The notes beneath the pieces were generated by a model, which searched no databases, was not told the DNA's origin, and worked only from the letters and a program-made list of their open reading frames with translations. The position numbers and the translations under genes were made by a program. Shown here in pieces: positions 8,513-17,036 of a stretch of DNA of 64,000 nucleotides (positions are counted from its first letter, which is position 1; every line of letters begins with the position of its first letter). The stretch spans positions 3,832,001 through 3,896,000 of the forward strand of contig NZ_CP077093.1 of NCBI RefSeq assembly GCF_014268755.2. Direction: 5' to 3'. The DNA comes from Pseudomonas vanderleydeniana (GTDB lineage: Bacteria > Pseudomonadota > Gammaproteobacteria > Pseudomonadales > Pseudomonadaceae).

Positions 8513-9865
8513 TCAGGCCCCCAGCAGGCTTTGCCCGCACACGCGCACGACCTGCGCATTGATCCCACCCGAGGCCGGGTGCGCCAGCCAGGCGATGGTC
8601 TGCGCCACGTCCTCGGCCTGCCCGCCCTGGGACATGGAGTTCATCCGCCGCCCGGCCTCGCGGATCAGCAACGGAATCTTCGCGGTCATCTGGGTTTCGA
8701 TGAACCCGGGCGCCACGCCATTGACCGTCACCTGCTGCCGCGCGGCCAGCGGCGCCAGGCTCTGCACCAGGCCGATCACCCCGGCCTTGGAGGTGGCATA
8801 GTTGCTCTGCCCAAGGTTGCCGGCGATCCCGGAGATCGACGACACGCAGACGATACGCCCACCGGGATTGAGCCCCTGGCCCTCGAGCAGCGCCGTGCTC
8901 AAGCGCAGCGGCGCCTCAAGGTTGACCGCCATGACCTTGCGCCAGGAGGCCTCGGTCATCTTCGCCAGGGTCTTGTCCTGGGTGATACCGGCGTTATGCA
9001 CGACGATATCGAAGGCACCGTGTTCGCCGACAAAGGCCAGCAAGCGCTCGGCGGCCTGCGGTGCGGTGATGTCCATGGCCAGCGCCGCCCCGCCCAGGGA
9101 GCCGGCCACCTGCTGCAACTCCGCCTCCACCGGCGGAATGTCCAGGCAGACCACCTCGGCGCCCTCACCGGCCAGCACCTGGGCGATCGCCAGGCCGATG
9201 CCGCGGCAGGCCCCGGTGACCAGCGCCCGCCGCCCGGCCAATGGCCGCTGCCAGTCGATGGTCCTGGGCACATCCACCGGTTCGGCGATACGCACCACCT
9301 GGCCGGAGACATAGGCGGACCGGCGCGACAGGAAGAAGCGCAGGCTGCTGTCCATTTCCGTTTCCGCACCGGGCTCCACGTACAGCAACTGCACGGTGAT
9401 CGCCTTGCGCAGTTCCTTGCCCAGCGACCGCACGAAGCCCTCCAGGGCCCGCTGCGCCACCGCCTGGGCCAGTTCCGCGCAGTGCTCCGGTGGCGTGCCC
9501 AGGACCAGCACGCGGCCGTGATGCGTCAGGCGCCGGACGTTGGCATGGAAGAACCGGTACAGCTCGTCCAGTTGAGCGATATCGGCCAGGCCGCTGGCAT
9601 CGAACACCAGGCCCTGGACCTTGACCGTGGAGGGGGCCTCGACACTTGCCGGTGTGGCGGCGACCGTTTCGGTGGCAGCGAAGATACGCTGCAGTTCCCC
9701 CAACAGCCGCCCCTGGGACGCCGCCGCCAATACCACCGGATTGAGGCTGTTGCCCACCTGCCCCTGGCGATAGCGCTGCAGTGGCAGCGGTTGCGGCAAG
9801 CCGACCGACTGGGCCAGGCGCCGCCCCCAGGGCGAGTTGACGAAAGAAAGATAACCGTCAGACAT
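8513..9865 (-). CDS. 3-oxoacyl-ACP reductase family protein, two-domain FabG-like
   Basis: The product is 450 residues, almost twice a normal FabG. The C-terminal half is an intact short-chain dehydrogenase: TGACRGIG at 217-224, NAG at 291-293 and a catalytic set near S342, Y356 and K360 (QSNYATSK). The N-terminal half (about 80-200) looks like a second, degenerate Rossmann fold without the glycine motif. The same arrangement is known for high-molecular-weight FabG4-type reductases, which act on CoA-linked 3-oxoacyl chains with NADH. It sits between FadE and MaoC, so oxidation of (R)-3-hydroxyacyl-CoA in this pathway is likely. The gap to the fadE stop is 30 bp. Confidence 0.88.
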   Translation of the reverse strand: MSDGYLSFVNSPWGRRLAQSVGLPQPLPLQRYRQGQVGNSLNPVVLAAASQGRLLGELQRIFAATETVAATPASVEAPSTVKVQGLVFDASGLADIAQLDELYRFFHANVRRLTHHGRVLVLGTPPEHCAELAQAVAQRALEGFVRSLGKELRKAITVQLLYVEPGAETEMDSSLRFFLSRRSAYVSGQVVRIAEPVDVPRTIDWQRPLAGRRALVTGACRGIGLAIAQVLAGEGAEVVCLDIPPVEAELQQVAGSLGGAALAMDITAPQAAERLLAFVGEHGAFDIVVHNAGITQDKTLAKMTEASWRKVMAVNLEAPLRLSTALLEGQGLNPGGRIVCVSSISGIAGNLGQSNYATSKAGVIGLVQSLAPLAARQQVTVNGVAPGFIETQMTAKIPLLIREAGRRMNSMSQGGQAEDVAQTIAWLAHPASGGINAQVVRVCGQSLLGA

Positions 9866-9895
9866 GAATGAATTCCGTTCCAGAGCCGAGAAAGA

Positions 9896-12445
9896 TCAAT
9901 AGCTGCTGTCGTCAGCGACAGCCGTGCCTTCGTTGACCGCCGCGCGTCGCCTGGTGGCTGGCCTGGCCATCTGTTCGACATGCGCCTGGCGCCGCTGCAG
10001 GGCTTCGAGCAGCCCGAAGTCCTGCGGGAAGTCGTCGACCTGGATCGCATGGTCGCCATACTCGACATAGCGCCCGAGCAACTGGTCTTCCTCCTCGCTG
10101 ATCAGTTGCAGCTCCAGCGCCTTGACGCGCCAGACCACAAAGGCCTCGCGGGAAATCGGCAAGGGGGCGATGGTCCCTTCGCGCACGGCTGACTTGAGGC
10201 GCGTCTCGATCAGTTCGACCTGGGGCAACAGGCGGAAAGCCAGTTCGCCATAGGCCAGCTTGTCGATGTCCGGTTGCGGGATATAGGAGTCAGCCAGCAG
10301 ACGATCGCGGCTCGCACCCGGCTGTTGCACCAGTTCGGCGACTTCGCCGAGCAGGCGATCGGACGGCTTGCGCAGCGGGATACCGAACGGGAAGCTCAAG
10401 GCGCGAATCACCCGCGCGGCCGCCTTCGACGGGTAGTTGTCGAGCACTTCGGCCAATGCCTCATGCGCTTTCAACAAGGCATCCTGGGCAGCCCAATGCA
10501 CCAGCGGCAGGTCGCCCTGCGGACGCCCATCGTCCTCGAAACGCTTGAGCACGCAGGACAGGATGTACAGCTGCGAGAGAATGTCCCCCAGACGGCCGGT
10601 GATGCTCTCCTTGCGTTTCAGCGCACCGCCCAGCACGCCCATGGAGATATCCGAGGCCAGCGCCAGCACCACCGACAGCCGTTCGACCTGCTGGTAGTAG
10701 GTCGCCAGCGACTTGTCGGTCCTGGCCGGTGCCTTGAGCAGGCGTCCCCCACTCAGGCCATGAACGAGCGCCCGTACGGTGTTGGCCACGACGAAGCTGA
10801 TATGGCCGAACATCGCGCTGTCGAACGCCTCCAGCCCGGCGCGGCCTTGCGCGCGGGCGGCTTCCATTTCACGGAAGACATACGGATGGCAACGAATCAG
10901 CCCCTGGCCGTAGATGATCAGGCAGCGGGTCATGATGTTCGCGCCTTCCACGGTGATCGCGATCGGGCTCTGCTGGTAGGCACGGGCCAGGAAGTTGTTC
11001 GGCCCCATGCAGATGCCCTTGCCGGCGACGATGTCCATGCCGTCGTTGACCACCGCCCGGGCGCGTTCGGTGACGTGGTACTTGGCAATGGCGGAGATCA
11101 CCGAAGGTTTCTCCCCGGCATCCAGCGAGGCCACCGAGACCTTGCGCACCGCATCGCAGGCATACAGGTGCCCGGCCATCCGTGCCAGCGGGGCCTGCAC
11201 GCCCTCGAACTTGCCGATGGGCAAGCCGAACTGCTTGCGCATCGCCGCATAGGCGCTGGTGCCCCGTACGGCGATCTTGCTCAGGCCGACGTTGGCCGAG
11301 GGCAGCGAGATCGCCCGTCCCGCAGCCAGGCACTCCATCAGCATGCGCCAGCCGTTGCCAACCTGGTCACGACCGCCAATCACCCACTCCAGCGGGATGA
11401 AAACATCCTTGCCCTGGGTCGGACCGTTCTGGAACACCGCGTTGAGCGGCCAGTGCCGGCGACCGGTCTGTACGCCCTGATGAGTGGTCGGAATCAGCGC
11501 GCAGGTGATGCCCAGGCTACCCTTGTGTCCGAGCAGCCCCTCGGGATCTTCGGCACGGAAGGCCAGGCCGAGAACCGTGGCGATCGGCCCCAGGGTAATG
11601 TAGCGCTTGTCCCAGGTAACCCGGAAACCCAGCACTTGCTCGCCTTCGAACTGGCCCTTGCAGACCACCCCGACATCCGGGATGGCCCCGGCGTCGGAAC
11701 CGGCGTAGGGGCTGGTCAGGGCGAAGCACGGGATGTCCTCGCCACGCGCCAGGCGCGGCAGGTAGTGCTGGCGCTGGGCCTCGGTGCCGTAGTGCAACAG
11801 CAGTTCGGCCGGGCCGAGCGAGTTGGGCACCATCACCGAAATGGCCGCCGCCGAGCAGCGGGTCGACAGCTTCATCACCACCTGGGAATGGGCGTAATGG
11901 GAGAAACCCTTACCGCCGTATTGCTTGGGGATGATCATGCCGAGAAAGCCGGCGTCCTTGGTGTATTGCCAGGCCTGGGGCGACATGTCCTGCCAGACCT
12001 GGGTGGTTTCCCAGTCATTGGCCATGTCGCAGAGGGTTTCGACCTCGTTGTCGAGGAACGCCTGCTCCTCTGCGCTCAGGCTCGCCGGAGCCGCCTTGAG
12101 CAGGCGCTCCCAGTTCGGCTTGCCACTGAACAGCTCGGCATCCCACCAGACGGTACCGGATTCGATGGCCGCGCGCTCGGTGTCGGACATCGCCGGCATG
12201 ATCTGCCGGAACAGCGCCAGGGCCTTGCTGCTGAGCAGGCTGCGGCGCAAGGGTTTGATCGCCAGCACCAGGGCCGGCAGCAGGATCAGGATTGCGGCCA
12301 CCGTCGCGCCCAGCGGGGCAACCACATTGAACACATAGCCAACAGCCAGCCAGGCAGCGGCAATACCGAGCCAGAGAATCGCTGCAGCTTGTCGATAGGC
12401 GAGTACGAGGGCGGCAAACAGCCCTGCCAATAACCATACCATCAT
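9896..12445 (-). CDS. fadE: Acyl-CoA dehydrogenase, FadE type
   Basis: The product is 849 residues, in the range of the large FadE family (E. coli 814). Residues 1-65 hold two or three membrane segments (MMVWLLAGLFAALVLAYRQA and the VVAPLGATVAAILILLPAL stretch), so the enzyme is membrane anchored. The acyl-CoA dehydrogenase core follows with PKQYGGKGFSHYAHSQVVMK, the FALTSPYAGSDAGAIPD flavin/substrate motif and VEGANIMTRCLIIYGQG. It performs the first FAD-dependent step of beta-oxidation. The ATG follows GAGAGG. It heads the run fadE, FabG-like, MaoC, thiolase, fadD, all on the minus strand. The REP doublet between MaoC and thiolase may split that run into two transcripts. Confidence 0.93.
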   Translation of the reverse strand: MMVWLLAGLFAALVLAYRQAAAILWLGIAAAWLAVGYVFNVVAPLGATVAAILILLPALVLAIKPLRRSLLSSKALALFRQIMPAMSDTERAAIESGTVWWDAELFSGKPNWERLLKAAPASLSAEEQAFLDNEVETLCDMANDWETTQVWQDMSPQAWQYTKDAGFLGMIIPKQYGGKGFSHYAHSQVVMKLSTRCSAAAISVMVPNSLGPAELLLHYGTEAQRQHYLPRLARGEDIPCFALTSPYAGSDAGAIPDVGVVCKGQFEGEQVLGFRVTWDKRYITLGPIATVLGLAFRAEDPEGLLGHKGSLGITCALIPTTHQGVQTGRRHWPLNAVFQNGPTQGKDVFIPLEWVIGGRDQVGNGWRMLMECLAAGRAISLPSANVGLSKIAVRGTSAYAAMRKQFGLPIGKFEGVQAPLARMAGHLYACDAVRKVSVASLDAGEKPSVISAIAKYHVTERARAVVNDGMDIVAGKGICMGPNNFLARAYQQSPIAITVEGANIMTRCLIIYGQGLIRCHPYVFREMEAARAQGRAGLEAFDSAMFGHISFVVANTVRALVHGLSGGRLLKAPARTDKSLATYYQQVERLSVVLALASDISMGVLGGALKRKESITGRLGDILSQLYILSCVLKRFEDDGRPQGDLPLVHWAAQDALLKAHEALAEVLDNYPSKAAARVIRALSFPFGIPLRKPSDRLLGEVAELVQQPGASRDRLLADSYIPQPDIDKLAYGELAFRLLPQVELIETRLKSAVREGTIAPLPISREAFVVWRVKALELQLISEEEDQLLGRYVEYGDHAIQVDDFPQDFGLLEALQRRQAHVEQMARPATRRRAAVNEGTAVADDSSY

Positions 12446-12573
12446 GGAATACCTCTCTCATTACGTACGAAACAACCAGCGAGGGCGGCATTGAGCGCCT
12501 TCTCGAAGATCACCTTACAAATGAAGCGAACGCGTTTCAAATTTTATTTTTAAATATTTATTTATTTTTTGGG

Positions 12574-12605
12574 CAAAAAAATGAGGCCGAACGGATTCAG
12601 CCTCA
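12574..12605 (-). terminator. Rho-independent terminator of the FadL-type gene
   Basis: Read on the minus strand, TGAGGC and GCCTCA flank a loop with a further GAA/TTC pair, followed by seven U residues. It starts about 50 bp after the stop codon at 12657. The DNA beyond (12446-12573) is very AT-rich and holds the promoter region of fadE. Confidence 0.8.
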
Positions 12606-12656
12606 GTGAGCAGTAAAAGGAGTGAAAATGCGCGCTCAGATCACATCAATGCAGCG

Positions 12657-14099
12657 TCAGAAACGGTATGTCGCCGACAGGCTGACCACTTCGCCCTTGC
12701 TATTGACCTTGCCATCCAGAGAGGCACCGCCGAGACGGTCCTGATTCTGGGTCTTGAGTTTGACTTCCTCCACAAACTGGCGCGAATAAGCTCCGTCAAC
12801 ACTCAAGCCCGGTATTGCCCTGATCTCATAACCGAAACCAAGAGATGCAAACCAGCGATCGCCATCGGGAATCCGCGGATCGCGAGTCGAGTTACGTGTC
12901 GGAGTCTGGTCACGCGCCACACCCGCCCGGAAGGTGAAGTCATCAGTAACCTTGTAGTCCCCCCCCAGAGAAAGCATCCACGAATTTTTGTAGTTATAGG
13001 GAATGGCAACAAGGGTATTGCCATCGGATTTCAATGTCAGGTCCTTGAATGACGACCACTCGGTCCAGTTGACACTGGCGCCCAGAGTGAACCGATCACT
13101 GAACTGATGGACCCAATCAAGCCCCGCAGTGGCCGGGATATCCAGCTGGGTCGAGGCATTGGCTCCATCGGGGAAAAGCTTGAGCCCAGGGTACGCAAAC
13201 TCGACCAGCGTCTGGCCTTGAGGCCCGAAAGGCTGGGTCATGAGCTGCCTGGAAGCCTCATCCGCGTAGATGTTGTATTTGCCCTCCATCTTATTTTTGA
13301 TCTTGGCGTGATAGTTCAGGCCGATTGTGTCCACCTCGGTCGGTTTCCAGACCACGCCGGTAAACCAGCCAACCGAAGTATTATCTACCTTCACCCGGAT
13401 CAGGGACTGCCCTACACCTGCTGGAAGCGGTACTCCACCGAAGTTGGGAGAGAGAGCAGCCGCAGCAAGAAGGTCAATGTTCTGACTAACGAAACCACTA
13501 CTGTGCTGGACGATGACACCACCACCCAACGAAAACTGATCGTTCACTTTGAACGAAAGAGAGCCGGTCAACCCAACCGTTTCAATCTTTGTATCTACCG
13601 CAAAATCACGCCCTTTCCAGTCATCATCCCAAGTACTTTTCATCCCCTGTGGCACAACCTGACTCAGGCCAAAACTTAGCCGATCATTGATTGGCATCAC
13701 CAGGAAGCCGGTCGGTAACCAAGCTGTAAAGCCTGCCTGGCCTCCATTGCCGGTGCGATCGTGATAGACAGGATCTCCTGTCAGCGGATCACTCGTGGTG
13801 TCGGAAGTTGGCCGACCGCTATAGTCCTTGGCCGTCCCCTTGTACTTGATACTGATTCGCGCATAATCAACGGTTTGCTGCACGACTGCCTGATCGATAA
13901 ACGCCATGGCAGCCGGGTTGTTGAATGCAGCGGATGGATCGTTCTTGAACAGCGAACCACCACCAAAGGCCCGCCCCCAACCTGGCGCACCATAAGTCGG
14001 CGTCTGGAACCCCCCCGCCTGAACCGAACCGGGTGCCATTATGCTGCCCAGCAATGCCAGTCCTATCGCTACATGCAATTGCTGCTTCTTATTATTCAT
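12657..14099 (-). CDS. FadL-family outer-membrane transporter for hydrophobic compounds
   Basis: The product is 480 residues. The ATG at 14099 follows AAGGAG at 6 bases; the ATG at 14126 has no such signal. A signal peptide (about 1-29, cleaved after SVQA) exposes GGFQTPTYGAPGWGRAFGGG. This has the FadL hatch pattern with the conserved NPA motif (NNPAAMAF). The remainder alternates as beta strands and ends with the outer-membrane signature ATYRF. It would carry long-chain fatty acids or alkanes across the outer membrane. It lies between fadE and the Pra genes, fitting alkane uptake. GC content looks lower than in neighbours. An AATAATAA Crc motif lies just before its ribosome binding site, and its own terminator is at 12574-12605. 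Confidence 0.9.
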   Translation of the reverse strand: MNNKKQQLHVAIGLALLGSIMAPGSVQAGGFQTPTYGAPGWGRAFGGGSLFKNDPSAAFNNPAAMAFIDQAVVQQTVDYARISIKYKGTAKDYSGRPTSDTTSDPLTGDPVYHDRTGNGGQAGFTAWLPTGFLVMPINDRLSFGLSQVVPQGMKSTWDDDWKGRDFAVDTKIETVGLTGSLSFKVNDQFSLGGGVIVQHSSGFVSQNIDLLAAAALSPNFGGVPLPAGVGQSLIRVKVDNTSVGWFTGVVWKPTEVDTIGLNYHAKIKNKMEGKYNIYADEASRQLMTQPFGPQGQTLVEFAYPGLKLFPDGANASTQLDIPATAGLDWVHQFSDRFTLGASVNWTEWSSFKDLTLKSDGNTLVAIPYNYKNSWMLSLGGDYKVTDDFTFRAGVARDQTPTRNSTRDPRIPDGDRWFASLGFGYEIRAIPGLSVDGAYSRQFVEEVKLKTQNQDRLGGASLDGKVNSKGEVVSLSATYRF

Positions 14100-14109
14100 G
14101 CCCCACTCC

Positions 14110-14117
14110 TTATTATT
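14110..14117 (-). promoter_or_regulatory. Crc/Hfq-type motif before the FadL-type gene
   Basis: The coding strand reads AATAATAA, matching AANAANAA, immediately followed by GGAGTGGGGC and the ATG. Binding of Hfq/Crc here would cover the ribosome binding site. Confidence 0.45.
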
Positions 14118-14214
14118 ATCTACCACTTCGCCGTAGCGCTTGTTGCTCGACAGGCACCTTTTGCAAGATGCCTGTCTTTCCGCGGGTGATCAGCCCTTTA
14201 CCGGAGTATCAACA

Positions 14215-14718
14215 TCAAGGCGTGATGGTGATGGTCGGAGCGCTGACCGAGAGCGAGGTCACGGTGCAGCTGCCGCTCAGAGCCTGGTTGGTAGCGCTCA
14301 GAGTGCCGCCGACCGAACCGGAGCTGGCCCAGTTCACGTTGATGGTGCTTGGGCCGCAGTTGGTAGCGGGCAGGCTGCTGATGGTGTAGCCCACGTTGGC
14401 GATGGTGCCGGTGGTAGCGGTAGCTGCCGTGATCACCCAGCCTGGAGAAGGCAGGTTCTTGAACTGTGGCAGTTGGCACAGACCGCTGCCACTGGCCGTG
14501 CTGAAGCTGGTGATCGTGGCAACGCCACCCGAAACGGTACCGCTAGCCACCACGGGGCAGGTCACCGGAGCCTGGAACGACGAAGGCGACTTGACAGTGA
14601 TGCTACCGGTGGCAGAGAACGGACCATCAGGGCCGATGGTAGCGGCAGAAGCCATGGATGCAGCACCCATGCAGACAGCGATTGCAGTTGCAGACACGAG
14701 AGTTTTGATGCCTTTCAT
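14215..14718 (-). CDS. praB: Secreted PraB-type protein (activator of alkane oxidation)
   Basis: The product is 167 residues. An N-terminal signal peptide (MKGIKTLVSATAIAVCMGAA, cleaved near ASA-ATIG) exports it. The mature part is small-residue-rich (Gly, Ser, Thr, Ala), with four cysteines (TCPVV, GLCQL, TNCGP, GSCTV) that could form two disulfides. It ends in a beta-like repeat SVSAPTITITP. This pattern fits the PraA/PraB family, named from a P. aeruginosa extracellular factor that stimulates alkane use, and placement beside alkB supports it. A GAGGA ribosome binding site lies 10 bases before the ATG. An AACAACAA motif overlaps the start codon. Its molecular role is unclear; surface adhesion or emulsification is possible. 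Confidence 0.8.
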   Translation of the reverse strand: MKGIKTLVSATAIAVCMGAASMASAATIGPDGPFSATGSITVKSPSSFQAPVTCPVVASGTVSGGVATITSFSTASGSGLCQLPQFKNLPSPGWVITAATATTGTIANVGYTISSLPATNCGPSTINVNWASSGSVGGTLSATNQALSGSCTVTSLSVSAPTITITP

Positions 14719-14725
14719 TGTTGTT
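14718..14725 (-). promoter_or_regulatory. Crc/Hfq-type CA motif overlapping the praB start
   Basis: The coding strand reads AACAACAA, the last A being the first base of the praB start codon. It matches AANAANAA exactly and lies between the GAGGA ribosome binding site and the ATG. Confidence 0.5.
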
Positions 14726-14860
14726 TTTCCTCACATGTATGGCGATTCATTTCGCCGGGGTTAATGGCCTTTTGAGACGACACGGAGTACCGCAACCACG
14801 ACCGAGCTTCCCTTTCAGCCAAACTTCAAGATTCCTGGTGTTGCCTGGATTGCCGTCGAC

Positions 14861-15352
14861 TCAGGGAACAACCCGAAAAGTCGGCGGCATCTGGATCGAA
14901 ACCGTCTTGATCGTGCAACCGCCATCGAGCGCCACATTGGCCGCCTGGAGCTTGCCGGTGCTGTTGTTCCAGCTGCCCTCGGCGGTGGTCGGCCCGCAAT
15001 CACCGCCCACCAGCGGCGCATGCACGGTGACCTGGATGCCCGACATCGCCCCGCTGGTCTCATCCTTGGCAATCAGCTTCCAGGGCAGATGCGTGGCCTC
15101 GACCTGGCCACACTTCAAGCCGCCGTCGAAACCGACCTTTTCCACGCTGACATAGCTGCCGTCGGCACTGATCCGGCCACTGACCTGGATGGTGCAGTCG
15201 GCACTGATGATGCTCTTGGTGAAACTGATGGGGCCCTTGGCGGTGAACTCGGCATTGGCCGGTTCGATACGTGCCGCGGCAAAGGCCGGGGCCACCAGGG
15301 AGATCCCCAGCAGCGCGGTCACTACACGTACGGTCAACAGAACTTTCTGCAT
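14861..15352 (-). CDS. Secreted PraA/PraB-like protein
   Basis: The product is 163 residues from the ATG at 15352, chosen because GGGAAGG lies 9 bases upstream; ATGs at 15370 and 15361 are in frame but lack spacing to a signal. A signal peptide ends near APAFA-AARIEP. The mature protein shares layout with its neighbour at 14215: the EFTAKGPISFTKS start corresponds to FSATGSITVKSP. Four cysteines are placed similarly (DCTIQ, LKCGQ, GDCGP, GGCTI), with a strand-rich end. The two genes are probably an ancient tandem duplication, now quite divergent. Both lie between the FadL-type gene and alkB on the same strand. The name is by family resemblance; the exact member is not certain. Confidence 0.72.
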   Translation of the reverse strand: MQKVLLTVRVVTALLGISLVAPAFAAARIEPANAEFTAKGPISFTKSIISADCTIQVSGRISADGSYVSVEKVGFDGGLKCGQVEATHLPWKLIAKDETSGAMSGIQVTVHAPLVGGDCGPTTAEGSWNNSTGKLQAANVALDGGCTIKTVSIQMPPTFRVVP

Positions 15353-15373
15353 GGCTGACATCCTTCCCATTAC

Positions 15374-15381
15374 TTATTGTT
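15374..15381 (-). promoter_or_regulatory. Crc/Hfq-type motif before the PraA/PraB-like gene
   Basis: The coding strand reads AACAATAA, matching AANAANAA, about 20 bases upstream of the start codon at 15352 and just before the GGGAAGG ribosome binding site. Confidence 0.4.
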
Positions 15382-15485
15382 TTTATTCGTCAACTTTCCT
15401 TGCCTGGAGCGAATGCCACTGAAAGTGGGCAAGCCGCTCCCGTCATGCACACTTTGCAAGTGAGCACGCCATACAAACTTTCAAG

Positions 15486-16763
15486 TCAATCGGTGTAGCG
15501 AGTACCGTACTGGCGGAGCAACTGCTTTCGCTTGGAGGGCTGCAGGTTCGCCAGGCGCACATCTCCCGAATAATGCGCCAGCACCCGGTGATCCATCAGC
15601 CGCCGCCACAGGAACGGCACGTAGGCCCAGACGATCATGCTCGCGTAACCGTAAGGCAGTTGCGGCGACTCGTCGAAATGACGCAGCGCCTGGTAACTGC
15701 GGGTCGGATAGGCATGGTGATCGGAGTGGCGCTGCAACTGGAACAGAAAGATGTTGGTGACAATACGATTACTGTTCCAGGAGTGCCGTGGGGAACAACG
15801 CTCATAACGACCATTGGGCAACTTCTGACGCAGCAGGCCGTAGTGCTCTACATAGTTCACCACTTCAAGCAGCGAAAATCCGTAGATGCCCTGGATCACC
15901 AGGAAAGGAATCACCGTTACACCCAGCCAGGCAATCAACACACCCCACAGCACCACACTGAACAACCAGGCAGTCAGTACCGTGTTTTTCCAGTGCACGG
16001 CAGGCAGCCCCTGCTTGTGCAGACGCTCGCGCTCCAGATGCCAGGCCGAGCGCAGGCTGAACCAGACGGAGCGTGGCAGGAAGACCCAGAAGCTCTCGCC
16101 CAGGCGCGAGCTGGCCGGATCCTCCGGAGTCGCCACCCGCACATGGTGGCCGCGGTTGTGCTCGACGAAAAAGTGTCCATAAAAGGTCGGCGCCAGGGCC
16201 ACCTTGGCCAGGAACTGCTCCAGCGGCTTGGTCTTGTGACCCAGTTCGTGGGCAATGTTGATCGCAATGCCGGTCGCGGCCCCCGTGGACATCGCCATGC
16301 CCAGGTAGGTGAACCAACCGATAGTGCCATGCACCTGCGCACGCTCGGTGATATAGCTCATGGGCCCGGCCAGCCCGCCCTGCAGGTGATGGGCCTGGGC
16401 CCACTGCATCAGGCCGCCACCGATGATCCAGTCGACACCCCCGGCTGCCATCCAGGCCGTGGTGACCACGGACAGGCACATCAGGGCGACACAGGAATAG
16501 ATGATCCAGCGGTAGTAGGTTTGTTTCTCAAGATCCGGAACGATGGTTTCCGGTGGGTTGCTGCGGTCTTCGCCGAGCAGGCCGTCGATCATCGGAATCA
16601 GGCCGAAGATCACCACCACCCCGCTCCACCACAAGGTTTGAACACCGGTGGCAAGGGCAAAGATTCCGGACAATACTGGTGTCGCCATGGGCAAGGCGCC
16701 AAGCCACCACAGGTGACGCTTGCCGTCAGTCCAGATACCAGGTGCGGCTACGGTGGAATTCAT
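15486..16763 (-). CDS. alkB: Alkane 1-monooxygenase
   Basis: The product is 425 residues from the ATG at 16763, preceded by GGAGG; a longer frame to 16862 lacks a signal. It is an integral membrane di-iron enzyme that hydroxylates terminal methyl groups of n-alkanes using O2 and electrons from rubredoxin. The histidine motifs are complete: HELGHK at 172-177, EHNRGHH at 201-207, NYVEHYGL near 303-310 and LQRHSDHHA at 343-351. Hydrophobic segments at about 20-60, 85-115, 150-172 and 265-300 fit the six-helix topology. No rubredoxin, rubredoxin reductase, alcohol or aldehyde dehydrogenase is in the window, so electron transfer partners must be elsewhere. An AT-rich 270-bp region upstream holds the promoter. 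Confidence 0.95.
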   Translation of the reverse strand: MNSTVAAPGIWTDGKRHLWWLGALPMATPVLSGIFALATGVQTLWWSGVVVIFGLIPMIDGLLGEDRSNPPETIVPDLEKQTYYRWIIYSCVALMCLSVVTTAWMAAGGVDWIIGGGLMQWAQAHHLQGGLAGPMSYITERAQVHGTIGWFTYLGMAMSTGAATGIAINIAHELGHKTKPLEQFLAKVALAPTFYGHFFVEHNRGHHVRVATPEDPASSRLGESFWVFLPRSVWFSLRSAWHLERERLHKQGLPAVHWKNTVLTAWLFSVVLWGVLIAWLGVTVIPFLVIQGIYGFSLLEVVNYVEHYGLLRQKLPNGRYERCSPRHSWNSNRIVTNIFLFQLQRHSDHHAYPTRSYQALRHFDESPQLPYGYASMIVWAYVPFLWRRLMDHRVLAHYSGDVRLANLQPSKRKQLLRQYGTRYTD

Positions 16764-16922
16764 GGCAACCTCCGTACAGCCGTCATGGACAGCATCACTA
16801 CGGACGAAACCGAAACACAGATCGAGTGCCGCGCCAGACGGCGGGCAGGAGTAGACAGACAAAATGCTTCAAAAGGCGTTATTTTCATTATTCTAACCGC
16901 TCAATTGCATTTTTTAAAAAAA

Positions 16923-17000
16923 ACATTCAAAACGTTTTTTCAAAAAACTAGCCCGATTTCGATAGCTCGTCAACTATTTTTTTGACGTCATTTTGAATGT
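16923..17000. repeat. 10-bp inverted repeat upstream of alkB
   Basis: ACATTCAAAA (16923-16932) is the reverse complement of TTTTGAATGT (16991-17000), with a 58-base spacer. It lies in the AT-rich gap between the alpha/beta hydrolase stop and alkB. The spacing suggests two protein-binding half sites or a transcript-end structure for the hydrolase. No alkane regulator gene is adjacent. Confidence 0.45.
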
Positions 17001-17036
17001 CGCTCGTGGCGCAGTCCGGCACACCTGAAACCCACC

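Noticed and set aside
10274..12433. 719-codon plus-strand frame opposite fadE
   Set aside because: Antisense shadow of fadE; low-complexity Gly/Gln/Arg/His composition and no start signal.
12446..12573. AT-rich stretch as a sign of an insertion element
   Set aside because: No terminal repeats, no target duplication and no transposase frame; it fits a promoter next to a terminator.
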